Shown here piece after piece: positions 1 through 8,185 of a stretch of DNA of 64,000 nucleotides. The translations under genes and the position numbers were made by a program. Source of the DNA: Opitutaceae bacterium (GTDB lineage: Bacteria; Verrucomicrobiota; Verrucomicrobiia; Opitutales; Opitutaceae); contig JAEUGY010000112.1 in the NCBI GenBank assembly GCA_016794625.1, forward strand, positions 62,001 through 126,000, written 5' to 3'. The notes beneath the pieces are model-generated. The model ran no database searches. It was not told the DNA's origin and saw only the letters and a list, made by a program, of their open reading frames with translations. Position 1 is the stretch's first letter. Each line of letters opens with the position of its first letter.

Positions 1-242
1 CGGATGCAGCCGTCGCTGCACTCTGGAGCGAGGAACGCCTGCGCGTGAGCGAGGCGGCGGTCCTCGCCGAGTTGCTGGCCCAATGGATGCGTGTTCCCGC
101 CCTGCCCGGTGCAATCGAGCGTCGCGGAACAGCTTCCGCCTCAACCGTCCCCCTTCGACCTCACCGGAGTGCCTCCGCACCGGTCATCACCGACCTTCTC
201 GATCAGATGCTCGCGGGTGAGTCACCCGCTCGTTCTGCCTAA
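1..242 (+). CDS. C-terminal fragment of unidentified protein, upstream partner of the actin-like gene
   Basis: An open frame runs in from the left edge (first full codon at base 3) and stops with TAA at 240-242, so only the last 79 residues or so are visible. The visible part is Ala/Pro/Ser/Arg-rich and probably disordered, ending in a short predicted helix (ITDLLDQMLAG). No domain is recognised. The stop lies 23 bases before the MamK-like actin start on the same strand, so the two are probably co-transcribed. Because the true start is outside the window, no function is assigned; it could be a partner of the filament protein. Confidence 0.5.
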   Translation, partial: DAAVAALWSEERLRVSEAAVLAELLAQWMRVPALPGAIERRGTASASTVPLRPHRSASAPVITDLLDQMLAGESPARSA

Positions 243-265
243 TCCCGTTTTTCCGCCCTCCCCTC

Positions 266-1429
266 ATGCCCACCGTACTCACTGAACGCCCCGCCTCCAC
301 GCCCGGCGCCGCCCCGTCTCCCGCCGTCTCGCCTGCGCCCGCCTCCAGCCCATCCCGTCGAACCGACCGCAAAGTCGTCCTCGTGGGATTTGACCTTGGC
401 ACCAATAAGTCGTGCGTGCTCGCGGGCGCGCCCGGATCAGCCGATTTTACGCTGAGCAAGGTGATTCCCAGCGTCGTCGGCTATGTGAAGGAAGGGATCG
501 TCGATGGCATCATCGTCGGAAACCAACGGCTGCTCTTCGGTGAGCTCGCATTGCAGAACGCTCTTCACGCCGAGTTGGTCGCGCCGCTCGCGGAGGGGAT
601 CATCAGCCGCCAGGACGCGGCCCGCGATTTCTTCCAGCATGTCCGGTCCCTCATCGATCCGGCGGGCCAGTCCGAACTGCGGGCCGTGGTCGGCATCCCG
701 GCCAACGCCGGGGCCGCGGCGCGAGATGCCATCCGTCAGGCCGCCCTGGGATCCTTTGACCGTCTCCTGTTGATCCCCGAGCCGTTTCTCGCCGCCCTCG
801 GTTTCCGCGAGGACGGCCGAGTCGGGCAACCCGGCTACGTCGATCCTGTGACCAACTCGCTCTTCGTCGACATTGGCGGCGGGACCAGCGATCTCTGCCT
901 GGTCCAGGGCTATTTCCCGACGCCCGAGGATCAAATCAGCATCCCCTTCGCCGGTGACGCCATCGACTCCCTCATCCTCGACGAGCTGAACCGCACGTAT
1001 CCAAACAATGGGTTGACGCGGTCCCGGGTCCGCGAGCTCAAGGAAGCGCACGCCTACGTGGGACCGATTCGGAAGCCGATCGATGTCCGTGTTGTTCTCG
1101 GCGGCAAGGCGCACACTCTCGAACTGGGCGAGGTGCTCGGACGCTCGGCGAACAGCCTGATCGACCGGATCTATCCGGCGCTCACCACTCTCATCGCCCG
1201 CGCCTCCTCGGATAGTGTGGTCACCCTGCTGCAAAACATCGTGGTCACCGGCGGAGGATCGCAGATCAAGGGCATTGATACCGTCCTGCAGCAGCGGCTG
1301 GTCGATGACGGATACGAAACGCCCCGCGTCAAACTCGCCGGGCAGGACTACAAGCGGTACGTGGCGCTGGGTGCGATCAAGGCGGCCCGATCCGCGCGCG
1401 GGAATCAATGGCAGGTCCTGCTCGCCTGA
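266..1429 (+). CDS. MamK-type bacterial actin-like filament protein
   Basis: This 387-residue protein has the actin/Hsp70 nucleotide-binding fold: phosphate-1 loop GFDLGTNKSC (about residues 43-52), phosphate-2 loop FVDIGGGTSDLC (about 205) and adenosine motif VVTGGGSQIKGID (about 330). Long stretches follow the MamK pattern rather than MreB, ParM or DnaK, notably SVVGY, VVGIPANAG, IPEPFLAALG, TPEDQISI and LLQNIVVTGGGSQIKG. MamK polymerises to position magnetosome chains. The first 35 or so residues are a Pro/Ala/Ser-rich extension before the actin core. The gene follows the partial gene at the left edge by 23 bases. No magnetosome genes are in view, so its cargo is unknown. The family call is firm; the cellular role is inference. 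Confidence 0.85.
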   Translation: MPTVLTERPASTPGAAPSPAVSPAPASSPSRRTDRKVVLVGFDLGTNKSCVLAGAPGSADFTLSKVIPSVVGYVKEGIVDGIIVGNQRLLFGELALQNALHAELVAPLAEGIISRQDAARDFFQHVRSLIDPAGQSELRAVVGIPANAGAAARDAIRQAALGSFDRLLLIPEPFLAALGFREDGRVGQPGYVDPVTNSLFVDIGGGTSDLCLVQGYFPTPEDQISIPFAGDAIDSLILDELNRTYPNNGLTRSRVRELKEAHAYVGPIRKPIDVRVVLGGKAHTLELGEVLGRSANSLIDRIYPALTTLIARASSDSVVTLLQNIVVTGGGSQIKGIDTVLQQRLVDDGYETPRVKLAGQDYKRYVALGAIKAARSARGNQWQVLLA

Positions 1430-1449
1430 ACCCCGGCCCCCGGGGTTCA
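1427..1449. terminator. Hairpin between convergent actin and pheA genes
   Basis: A GC-rich perfect inverted repeat (TGAACCCCG / CGGGGTTCA with a 5-base loop) includes the stop codon of the actin-like gene. It lies 11 bases from the end of pheA on the other strand. It could end transcription from both sides. There is no run of T after either arm, so intrinsic termination is only plausible. Confidence 0.45.
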
Positions 1450-1459
1450 GCTGGGTGGC

Positions 1460-2539
1460 TCAATTGACCGCCGGGTAGCTGCCCATCCACTTCACCATGG
1501 GGCAGAACGCCTTCAACTCCGTGAGCGCTTGTTTCATCTTGGCGTCCTCGAAGTGTCCCGTGACATCGATGAAGAAGTAGTAATCCCACGGGCGCTTCTT
1601 GCTCGGACGCGATTCGATCTTCGAAAGATTGATGCCGCGTTCCGCAAGAGGCATGAGCATCTTCAGCAATGCGCCCGAGTGCGACGCCGCCTCGTCGCCC
1701 AGAGAAATCAGAAAACTCGTCATGTCCCGGCCGTGTCCCACCGGGCCGGAAGGCTTCTTCCCGACCACAAAAAACCGGGTCGTATTGTCCGCCTTGTCCT
1801 GAATGTTCCGCGTGACAACCGGCACGCCATAGAACTGCGCCGCCAACTCGCTGGCGATGGCGGCCACCCCTGCGGTCTCCTTGGCGATCTGCACCGCGCG
1901 CGAGGTGCTGGGAGCGTCGATCAGTTGTGCGTGGGGCACATGCCGCTGCAGCCAGTGGCGGCACTGGGCGAGCGCCTGGTCCTTGGAATACACCTTTTCA
2001 ATGCGCTCGAGGGGCGAATTGGAAATCAAGGCGTGGGTGATCTCGAGGTAGATCTGGGCGACGATCTTCAGATCGCTCTCCACAAAACAGTCCAGGGCTT
2101 CCCGCACGCTCCCCTCCGTCGAGTTTTCGATCGGGATGACCGCGTAATCCGCCTCGCCCTTTTCCACCGCGGTGAACAGATCCGCGATCGTGGGCATCGC
2201 ATGATAGTCAACGCTGGCGCCGAACTTCTTCATGGCGGCGGCATGGGTATTGGTCGCCTCCGGACCGAGGTAGGCGATGAGCAGCGGTTTCTCCAGGGCG
2301 ATGGCCGCCGACATGATCTCCCGATAGATCGCCTTCAGCGCGTCATTGCGAATCGGGCCCTTGTTGAGCTCCGCGACCTTCCGGAAGACAGCGTCTTCGC
2401 GTTCGGCGACGTAAATCTGCCCACCCTGGCTGCGCTTGAGTTTTCCAATTTCCGCGGCGAGTGCGAGGCGCTGGTTGAGCAACTCGACGATCTGGTGATC
2501 GAGGGTGTCGATCTGGGAGCGTATCGGGGCGAGGTCCAT
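1460..2539 (-). CDS. pheA: Bifunctional chorismate mutase / prephenate dehydratase
   Basis: This 359-residue P-protein converts chorismate to prephenate and then to phenylpyruvate for phenylalanine synthesis. The AroQ-type chorismate mutase helix domain covers about residues 1-85 (IRSQIDTLDHQIVELLNQR). The prephenate dehydratase domain follows at about 90-270, with YLGPEATNTHAA, PIENSTEGSV and the catalytic NTTRFFVVG motif. A C-terminal ACT domain (about 280-355) carries GALLKML and the phenylalanine-binding ESRP motif, so feedback inhibition by phenylalanine is expected. Length is typical for the fused enzyme. Its ATG overlaps the TGA of scpB by one base, indicating translational coupling. 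Confidence 0.95.
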   Translation of the reverse strand: MDLAPIRSQIDTLDHQIVELLNQRLALAAEIGKLKRSQGGQIYVAEREDAVFRKVAELNKGPIRNDALKAIYREIMSAAIALEKPLLIAYLGPEATNTHAAAMKKFGASVDYHAMPTIADLFTAVEKGEADYAVIPIENSTEGSVREALDCFVESDLKIVAQIYLEITHALISNSPLERIEKVYSKDQALAQCRHWLQRHVPHAQLIDAPSTSRAVQIAKETAGVAAIASELAAQFYGVPVVTRNIQDKADNTTRFFVVGKKPSGPVGHGRDMTSFLISLGDEAASHSGALLKMLMPLAERGINLSKIESRPSKKRPWDYYFFIDVTGHFEDAKMKQALTELKAFCPMVKWMGSYPAVN

Positions 2540-3522
2540 CAGACGGAGGGAGACGAGGAGGGGCTGGGAGGGGTGGTGCCTTCACCTGCGGCGGGATCCG
2601 CCGCCGCCGGATCAGGGAGCGGGACGGGGGGCTCGTCGGCGACCGGAAGAACCGGCGCCGATTCAGCCCCGGGATGGTCCAGGGTCACCGGCTCAAAATT
2701 CGGCGAGTCGCCCTCCCCTTCCTCCAGCGGCAACCCCATTTCCGCATCGGTGATGGGCTTGGGGTTGATGGCGGTTTTCAGCCATTCATCGATTTGGCGC
2801 GGAGAAAGCACGTCGGAGGACGGCAGCTCGACCAAGGACTTCACTCCGACAAAATCCAGGAACTTATCGGTGGTGCCATACTGCAAGGGACGACCCGGAA
2901 GATCGGCACGTCCCACAATGTACACCAACTCCCGCTCCAACAGTTTGTTGATGCCGGCCTCGGCGGAAACCCCGCGGATGGTTTCGATTTCGGTCCGCGT
3001 GACGGGCTGCCGATACGCGACGATGGCGAGCGTTTCAATGGCTGACTGCGTCAGCTTCACGGGCGGGGGTTCGTCGCGCAGGATGCGAATCCAGCGCGCG
3101 AGACGAGGGTGGGTCACGATCCGAAACCCGGTTGGACCCTCGACCAAGAGATAGATATCATCCGCCGCGCGAAGATCGGCGGCGATCGCCGCCATGGCTT
3201 CCCGGACTTGGGCGCCCGTGATCAACGAAGGAACATCCTGGTAGAGATCGGAATCCGCCGGCGCCGGGACTTCCACCGGAGCCTCCAGCACTTCCTCGGT
3301 TGCGCCCTCCGCTCCCGCGGGTGACGTCGAAGGATCCGCCGCTGGAGTTTCCACGCCCTCCGCGGCCGTTGGAGCCTCCGGGCTTTCGCTCTCAACCGCC
3401 TGCAAGGGAAGCGTCGCCTGGTCGTGAAACCGGGCGAAGACGGCCTGGATATCCTTGATCGAGAGGGGTTGACTCGAGCTAAAGAGAAGGGCGCGGAGGA
3501 CTTTCTGGAGGTTGAACGCCAT
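2539..3522 (-). CDS. scpB: Chromosome segregation and condensation protein ScpB
   Basis: ScpB is the dimeric winged-helix kleisin partner of the SMC condensin. The start at 3522 (MAFNLQKVLRALLF) is chosen because the family begins there; the frame continues upstream without similarity. The conserved core is seen in SAIETLAIVAYRQPVTR, IETIRGVSAEAGINKLLER and LPGRPLQYGTTDKFLDFVG. At 327 residues it is much longer than the usual 180-200. An acidic Pro/Ala/Glu-rich insert of about 65 residues splits the first winged helix (about residues 35-100), and an acidic Pro-rich tail follows the core. Its scpA partner is 34 kb away at 37229. It is translationally coupled to pheA downstream. Confidence 0.9.
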   Translation of the reverse strand: MAFNLQKVLRALLFSSSQPLSIKDIQAVFARFHDQATLPLQAVESESPEAPTAAEGVETPAADPSTSPAGAEGATEEVLEAPVEVPAPADSDLYQDVPSLITGAQVREAMAAIAADLRAADDIYLLVEGPTGFRIVTHPRLARWIRILRDEPPPVKLTQSAIETLAIVAYRQPVTRTEIETIRGVSAEAGINKLLERELVYIVGRADLPGRPLQYGTTDKFLDFVGVKSLVELPSSDVLSPRQIDEWLKTAINPKPITDAEMGLPLEEGEGDSPNFEPVTLDHPGAESAPVLPVADEPPVPLPDPAAADPAAGEGTTPPSPSSSPSV

Positions 3523-3665
3523 GCGTCGAAACCCGCAGTGATGCGAGACGGCCCGGTCGAAGCAACCTCGAAAAGCCATTCCGGGTCAGGTGGCACGCCT
3601 CGACTTCGTGGAAAACGCCGCTTGCCGGGGGGCGGGGGGTTTGGTTCTCTTCCATCGATTTGCCC

Positions 3666-5366
3666 ATGAGCTCCGCGCCGAACGAACAACGCCCCCACTC
3701 CTCCATTGTGCTCGACGGTCCAGACCGCGCACCGAATCGCTCCATGCTGCGAGCCGTGGGATTCAAGGACGAAGATTTCAAGAAACCCGTGGTCGGGATC
3801 GCATCGACCTGGAGCATGGTGACGCCCTGCAACATGCACATCGACCAGCTGGCTCGCGAAGCCGAGGCCGGGGCCAACGCCGCAGGGGGCAAAGCCATCA
3901 TTTTTGGTACCATTACGGTATCCGATGGTATCTCGATGGGAACGCCGGGCATGCGGTACTCGTTGGTGTCCCGGGAGGTCATCGCCGATTCGATCGAGAC
4001 CGTGACGGGAGCCGAAGGGTTTGACGCCTTGGTCGCCATCGGCGGCTGCGACAAGAACATGCCGGCCTGCGTCATGGCCATGGCACGCCTCAACCGCCCC
4101 AGTGTGTTTGTCTACGGCGGTACGATCCTCCCCGGCATCCACCCGGAATCGAAGAAGGAGTGTGACATCGTCTCGGTGTTTGAAGCGGTCGGCCAGTATG
4201 CGGCCAAGAAGCTCGACGAGAAAGGGCTCAACGCGGTTGAAGCATGCTCCATTCCGGGGCCTGGCTCGTGCGGGGGCATGTACACGGCCAACACCATGGC
4301 GTCCGCGATCGAGGCCCTTGGACTCAGCCTGCCCAACAGCTCCGCCCAACTCGCGATCGGGGCGGAAAAGAAGGACGACTGCCGGCGAGCCGGCGAAGCG
4401 GCCCTGGCCTTGCTCAAAGCCGGCATCCGGCCCCGCGATATCATGACGCGGAAAGCGTTTGAGAACGCCATTACGGTGGTCATCGCCTTGGGTGGCTCGA
4501 CCAACGCAGTCTTGCACCTTCTCGCCATGGCCCACGAGGCCGATGTGAAGCTGGGCATTGACGACTTCACCCGCATCGGGAAACGCGTGCCGGTGCTGGC
4601 CGACCTGAAGCCTTCCGGCAAGTACGGCATGGCTCACTTGGTGAGGATCGGCGGACTGCCGCCGTTGATGAAGATGCTGTTGGACGGCGGACTGCTCCAC
4701 GGCGACGTGCTCACGGTCACGGGAAAAACCCTCGCCGAGAACCTCAAGTCGGTGGGAGCCTACCCGGCGGATCAGGACATTGTGCGGCCCCTCTCCAACC
4801 CGATCAAGGCCGACAGCCACCTGCGGATCTTGTACGGCAATCTCGCTCCGGAAGGCGCCGTCGCCAAAATCTCCGGCAAAGAGGGCCTGCTCTTCACGGG
4901 CAAAGCGATTGTGTTTGAGTCCGAAGAGACCGCGCTGCGCGGGATTCTCGACGGCAAGGTCAAATCCGGCCACGTGATCGTCATCCGAAACGAAGGGCCC
5001 CGGGGCGGACCGGGCATGCGCGAAATGTTGGCCCCCACCAGCGCGATCATGGGCAAGGGTCTGGGCAAAGAGGTGGCCCTGATCACCGACGGGCGCTTCT
5101 CGGGTGGCAGCCACGGCTTTGTCGTCGGCCACATCACGCCCGAGGCCGCATCGGGTGGACCGCTCGCCGTGGTTCGCAATGGAGACCCCATCACCATCGA
5201 TGCGGTCAAAAACGAAATCACCCTCGGTCTGACGGCCAAGGACATCAAGGCCCGGCTGAAGGCGTGGAAACCCAAAAAGGCCAAGGCCACCCGCGGGGTG
5301 CTGGCCAAGTATGCGAAGCTGGTCACTTCCGCCTCCGAAGGTGCGGTGACGGACAAAAACCTCTAG
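3666..5366 (+). CDS. ilvD: Dihydroxy-acid dehydratase
   Basis: This 566-residue Fe-S enzyme dehydrates 2,3-dihydroxy-isovalerate and 2,3-dihydroxy-3-methylvalerate in valine, leucine and isoleucine synthesis. The family signature GGCDKNMPAC (about residue 120) and SIPGPGSCGGMYTANTM (about 193) supply the cluster cysteines. The C-terminal domain carries RNEGPRGGPGMREM and TDGRFSGGSHGFVVGH. ATG 3666 is preferred over an in-frame TTG two codons upstream. It is divergent from scpB-pheA. Together with cimA at 12618 it supports isoleucine synthesis from pyruvate. Confidence 0.95.
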   Translation: MSSAPNEQRPHSSIVLDGPDRAPNRSMLRAVGFKDEDFKKPVVGIASTWSMVTPCNMHIDQLAREAEAGANAAGGKAIIFGTITVSDGISMGTPGMRYSLVSREVIADSIETVTGAEGFDALVAIGGCDKNMPACVMAMARLNRPSVFVYGGTILPGIHPESKKECDIVSVFEAVGQYAAKKLDEKGLNAVEACSIPGPGSCGGMYTANTMASAIEALGLSLPNSSAQLAIGAEKKDDCRRAGEAALALLKAGIRPRDIMTRKAFENAITVVIALGGSTNAVLHLLAMAHEADVKLGIDDFTRIGKRVPVLADLKPSGKYGMAHLVRIGGLPPLMKMLLDGGLLHGDVLTVTGKTLAENLKSVGAYPADQDIVRPLSNPIKADSHLRILYGNLAPEGAVAKISGKEGLLFTGKAIVFESEETALRGILDGKVKSGHVIVIRNEGPRGGPGMREMLAPTSAIMGKGLGKEVALITDGRFSGGSHGFVVGHITPEAASGGPLAVVRNGDPITIDAVKNEITLGLTAKDIKARLKAWKPKKAKATRGVLAKYAKLVTSASEGAVTDKNL

Positions 5367-5370
5367 TCGC

Positions 5371-5398
5371 CGGCGCCGTCTACCGATCGACGGCGCTG
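5371..5398 (+). terminator. Hairpin after ilvD
   Basis: Just after the ilvD stop there is an inverted repeat with perfect 8-base arms GCGCCGTC / GACGGCGC around loop TACCGATC. One wobble and one more pair extend it. Only a short TGTTCCTGTC tract follows, so it is a moderate terminator candidate. Confidence 0.5.
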
Positions 5399-5445
5399 TT
5401 CCTGTCACTCCTGGGCAGTCGCACTCCTTCCTTCCTTTCCCTCCG

Positions 5446-7014
5446 ATGACCTGGACGCGTTTCAAGCACTATCACTACCAAAATCCGACGCTCGGGCTCG
5501 CGCTCGACATCAGCCGGGTCCCCTTCCCGGACGGATTTCTCGCTGCGATGGAGAAACCCATGCAGCAGGCGTTTGCCGACATGGCGGCCTTGGAAAAGGG
5601 TGCGATCGCAAACCCGGATGAGAACCGCATGGTGGGCCACTATTGGCTACGCGCCCCCCACCTCGCCCCGACTCCGGAATTGAGCCGGGAGATCAGTTCG
5701 ACCCTCACCGCGATCAAGACGTTTGCCGGACGCGTGCACCGGGGTGAAATCGTCGGGCCGCAAGGCCCGTTCACCCACGTTTTGGTCGTCGGGATCGGCG
5801 GCTCGGCGTTGGGGCCTCAGTTCGTCCAACATGCTTTGGGGCAGCCGAAAACCGACAAACTCTCCGTCGCGTTTTTCGATAACACCGATCCCGATGGCAT
5901 GGACTACGTGCTCGCAGGGCTGGCGGGGCACCTTGCTCGCACCCTGGTGGTGGTGATCTCGAAGTCCGGTGGCACGGCGGAAACCCGAAACGGCCAGTTG
6001 GAGGCCGCGGCCGCTTTCAAATCGGCCGGACTGACGTTTGCGCAACATGCCATCGCGGTCACGGGCGCGGGTTCGAAGCTGGACCAGACTGCAATCAAGG
6101 ACGGCTGGCTCGCTCGTTTCCCGATGTGGGATTGGGTCGGCGGTCGTACGTCGGAGCTCAGCGCGGTCGGTCTGTTGCCAGCCGCCCTGCAGGGCATCGA
6201 TATTGACCAGATGCTGGAAGGCGCGGCCGCGGCCGACGCAGTCACCCGAGTCCCGGTCACGAGGCAAAACCCGGCAGCCTTGCTCGCGCTGATGTGGTAC
6301 TTTGTCACGGACGGGCGCGGTGCGAAAGACATGGTTGTCCTCCCGTACAAGGATCGCCTGCTGCTTTTCTCCCGCTACCTGCAACAGCTGGTCATGGAGT
6401 CCTTGGGCAAGGAACTCGACCTCCGGGGACGCGTCGTCAACCAAGGGATCTCCGTTTACGGCAACAAGGGGTCGACCGACCAGCACGCGTACGTGCAGCA
6501 ATTGCGCGAAGGCGTGAACAACTTCTTCGTGACCTTCATCGAGGTCCTGAAGGATCGGTCCGGAACCTCGACCGAAGTGGAACCCGGAGTCACCTCGGGG
6601 GACTTTCTGCAGGGCTTCTATCTCGGCACGCGCGATGCCCTGAGCGAGAAGGATCGAGCGTCGATCACCCTCACCATCAACGAGGTGTCACCACGCTCGC
6701 TCGGGCTGCTGATTGCTGTTTATGAGCGGGTGGTCGGCCTTTACGCCTCCCTCATTGGCATCAATGCCTATCATCAGCCCGGAGTGGAGGCTGGCAAAAA
6801 GGCGGCCGGCAGCGTGCTGGCTTTGAAGCTTCGGGTTTCGGCGGCGCTGGCGGCGGCCCCCGGGAAGGCGTTTACCGCCGAGGCACTCGCCACGGAGCTG
6901 AACGTGCCGCAACAGACCGAACTGGTTTACAAGATCCTGGAACACCTCGCCGCCAACGGCGGTGCCCGCAAGACGCTGCAAACGCCTTGGTTCAACAGCA
7001 CCTACGGGCTCTGA
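5446..7014 (+). CDS. pgi: Glucose-6-phosphate isomerase
   Basis: This 522-residue enzyme interconverts glucose 6-phosphate and fructose 6-phosphate. Two SIS-fold halves are visible: VVGIGGSALGPQFV (about residue 119) and VVISKSGGTAETRNGQ, then WVGGRTSELSAVGLLP and LDLRGRVVNQGISVYGNKGSTDQHAY. The catalytic Glu region (QLVMESLGKELD) and Lys/His region (AYHQPGVEAGKKAA) are present. The last 60 or so residues look like a winged helix (FTAEALATELNVPQQTELVY), an extension I recall from cyanobacterial and chlamydial enzymes. It starts 79 bases after ilvD. Confidence 0.95.
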   Translation: MTWTRFKHYHYQNPTLGLALDISRVPFPDGFLAAMEKPMQQAFADMAALEKGAIANPDENRMVGHYWLRAPHLAPTPELSREISSTLTAIKTFAGRVHRGEIVGPQGPFTHVLVVGIGGSALGPQFVQHALGQPKTDKLSVAFFDNTDPDGMDYVLAGLAGHLARTLVVVISKSGGTAETRNGQLEAAAAFKSAGLTFAQHAIAVTGAGSKLDQTAIKDGWLARFPMWDWVGGRTSELSAVGLLPAALQGIDIDQMLEGAAAADAVTRVPVTRQNPAALLALMWYFVTDGRGAKDMVVLPYKDRLLLFSRYLQQLVMESLGKELDLRGRVVNQGISVYGNKGSTDQHAYVQQLREGVNNFFVTFIEVLKDRSGTSTEVEPGVTSGDFLQGFYLGTRDALSEKDRASITLTINEVSPRSLGLLIAVYERVVGLYASLIGINAYHQPGVEAGKKAAGSVLALKLRVSAALAAAPGKAFTAEALATELNVPQQTELVYKILEHLAANGGARKTLQTPWFNSTYGL

Positions 7015-7148
7015 TTTCGAATCGGCCTCGCCCGGAGCGACGATGGAACCCGCGGACCGGGATGGTATCCCATTTAGGTGACGCGACACAAATCTCCGCA
7101 ACCTCGCTTGCGCCCGTCCAAAAACGTCCCCATCCTCCCCTGCACGTC

Positions 7149-7313
7149 ATGAAACTCTTCGCCCGCCTCCTCTTTGTCGTGTTGAGCCTCGTCGGTCTCA
7201 TGGCAGCGTCCGGTTGCACCAGCCAACGCGACACGTCCATCCCGTGGAGCCGTCCCGCCAACTGGGAAGGTCAAGTACCCGGCATGGGCGCCACCCCCGG
7301 CAGCGGACGCTGA
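7149..7313 (+). CDS. Small lipoprotein, PWSRPANWEG type
   Basis: This 54-residue protein starts with a basic and hydrophobic signal (MKLFARLLFVVLSLVGLMAA) followed by a lipobox ending at Cys23 (AASGC), so it should be lipidated and membrane anchored. Only about 30 residues would remain, containing the motif IPWSRPANWEGQVPGMG. ATG 7149 is chosen because the frame upstream has no signal-like sequence. The gene is followed 23 bases later by an intrinsic terminator, which supports it as a real transcription unit. I recall similar short lipoproteins in Verrucomicrobia, but no function is known to me. Confidence 0.7.
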   Translation: MKLFARLLFVVLSLVGLMAASGCTSQRDTSIPWSRPANWEGQVPGMGATPGSGR

Positions 7314-7336
7314 TCGCGGCGGCGGGCCGTCGTTGT

Positions 7337-7363
7337 AATCCGGCGTTCATCGCCGGATTTTTT
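7337..7363 (+). terminator. Intrinsic terminator after the small lipoprotein gene
   Basis: A perfect 9-base stem AATCCGGCG / CGCCGGATT with loop TTCAT is followed directly by a run of six T (7358-7363). This is the clearest Rho-independent terminator in the window. It ends four bases before the rsmI start codon at 7368, which is unusually close. Confidence 0.9.
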
Positions 7364-7367
7364 GTGC

Positions 7368-8090
7368 ATGTCTGAGTCTCTTCCCAACCGTTCGTGCACC
7401 GCCTTGCCGGGCCATCTCTACGTCATTGCGACGCCCATCGGCAATCTGAGCGATCTCTCCGACCGGTCTCGCGCCCTGCTGGCCGGCGTTGATCTTCTGG
7501 CCTGCGAAGATACCCGGACCACGGGCCTCATGCTGGCCCGACTCTCGCTCAAGCGCGAACTGGTCGCGTATCACGAACATAACGAAGTGGAAGCCGCGGA
7601 ACGACTGGCCGATCACGTCGCCGCCGGGCGCTCGGTCGGGCTGGTCAGCGATGCGGGCACACCGGCCCTGAGCGACCCGGGGTTCCGCCTGGTGCGCGCC
7701 TGTCGTCGTCGCGGCCTGCCGGTGGTGCCGGTCCCCGGGCCTTGCGCCGTCACCGCCGCCTTGTGCGCGGCGGGGTTGCCCACGCATGGCTACCTCTTCG
7801 TCGGTTTTCTGCCGCCCAAGTCGGCGGCCCGGATCGCCTTCCTTAAAAAGTATCAATCGTTTGAATTCACCTTGGCGCTGTACGAAAGCTGCCACCGCAT
7901 CGACAAGTTCGCGGCCGAACTCGCCGAGGTGCTCGGGCCGGACCGGGTCGTCTGCATCGCAAAGGAGCTGACCAAGCTGCACGAGACCTTCTGGGTCGGC
8001 CGGGCGATCGAGGTGCGCGACCGGCTCGCCCAGGCGAGTTTGAAGGGCGAGTTCGTCGTGCTGATCGCGCCCGAGTCGTACACGCTCTGA
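7368..8090 (+). CDS. rsmI: 16S rRNA (cytidine1402-2'-O)-methyltransferase
   Basis: This 240-residue protein is an SAM-dependent tetrapyrrole-methylase-fold enzyme that 2'-O-methylates C1402 in the 16S rRNA decoding centre. Family motifs are LYVIATPIGNLSDLSDRS near the N-terminus, ACEDTRTTGLML, LVSDAGTPALSDPG, VPGPCAVTAAL and FVGFLPPKSAAR. Length is a little below the usual 280 residues; the C-terminal extension of the E. coli protein is missing. ATG 7368 lies four bases after the T-run of a terminator, leaving no room for a ribosome-binding site, so a leaderless message or a start in the hairpin leader is possible. TTG 7362 is the only upstream alternative. Confidence 0.9.
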   Translation: MSESLPNRSCTALPGHLYVIATPIGNLSDLSDRSRALLAGVDLLACEDTRTTGLMLARLSLKRELVAYHEHNEVEAAERLADHVAAGRSVGLVSDAGTPALSDPGFRLVRACRRRGLPVVPVPGPCAVTAALCAAGLPTHGYLFVGFLPPKSAARIAFLKKYQSFEFTLALYESCHRIDKFAAELAEVLGPDRVVCIAKELTKLHETFWVGRAIEVRDRLAQASLKGEFVVLIAPESYTL

Positions 8091-8185
8091 CGCTTCGACT
8101 GACGGATGGCGGAGCAGCTCAGAAAAATACGGATCCGCAGAGAATCCGCCTTGGCTCCCGCCGGACGGTTCTATTCGGTCTCCGC

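Noticed and set aside
266..1429. Magnetosome gene island
   Set aside because: Only the actin-like gene is seen; no other mam, mad or mms-like protein is in the window.
1529..3154. Open frame of 541 codons on the plus strand across pheA and scpB
   Set aside because: It is antisense to two coupled, well-conserved genes and shows no family similarity.
3222..5465. Open frame of 747 codons on the minus strand across ilvD
   Set aside because: It is antisense to a complete ilvD and also covers part of scpB; no recognisable domain and atypical composition.
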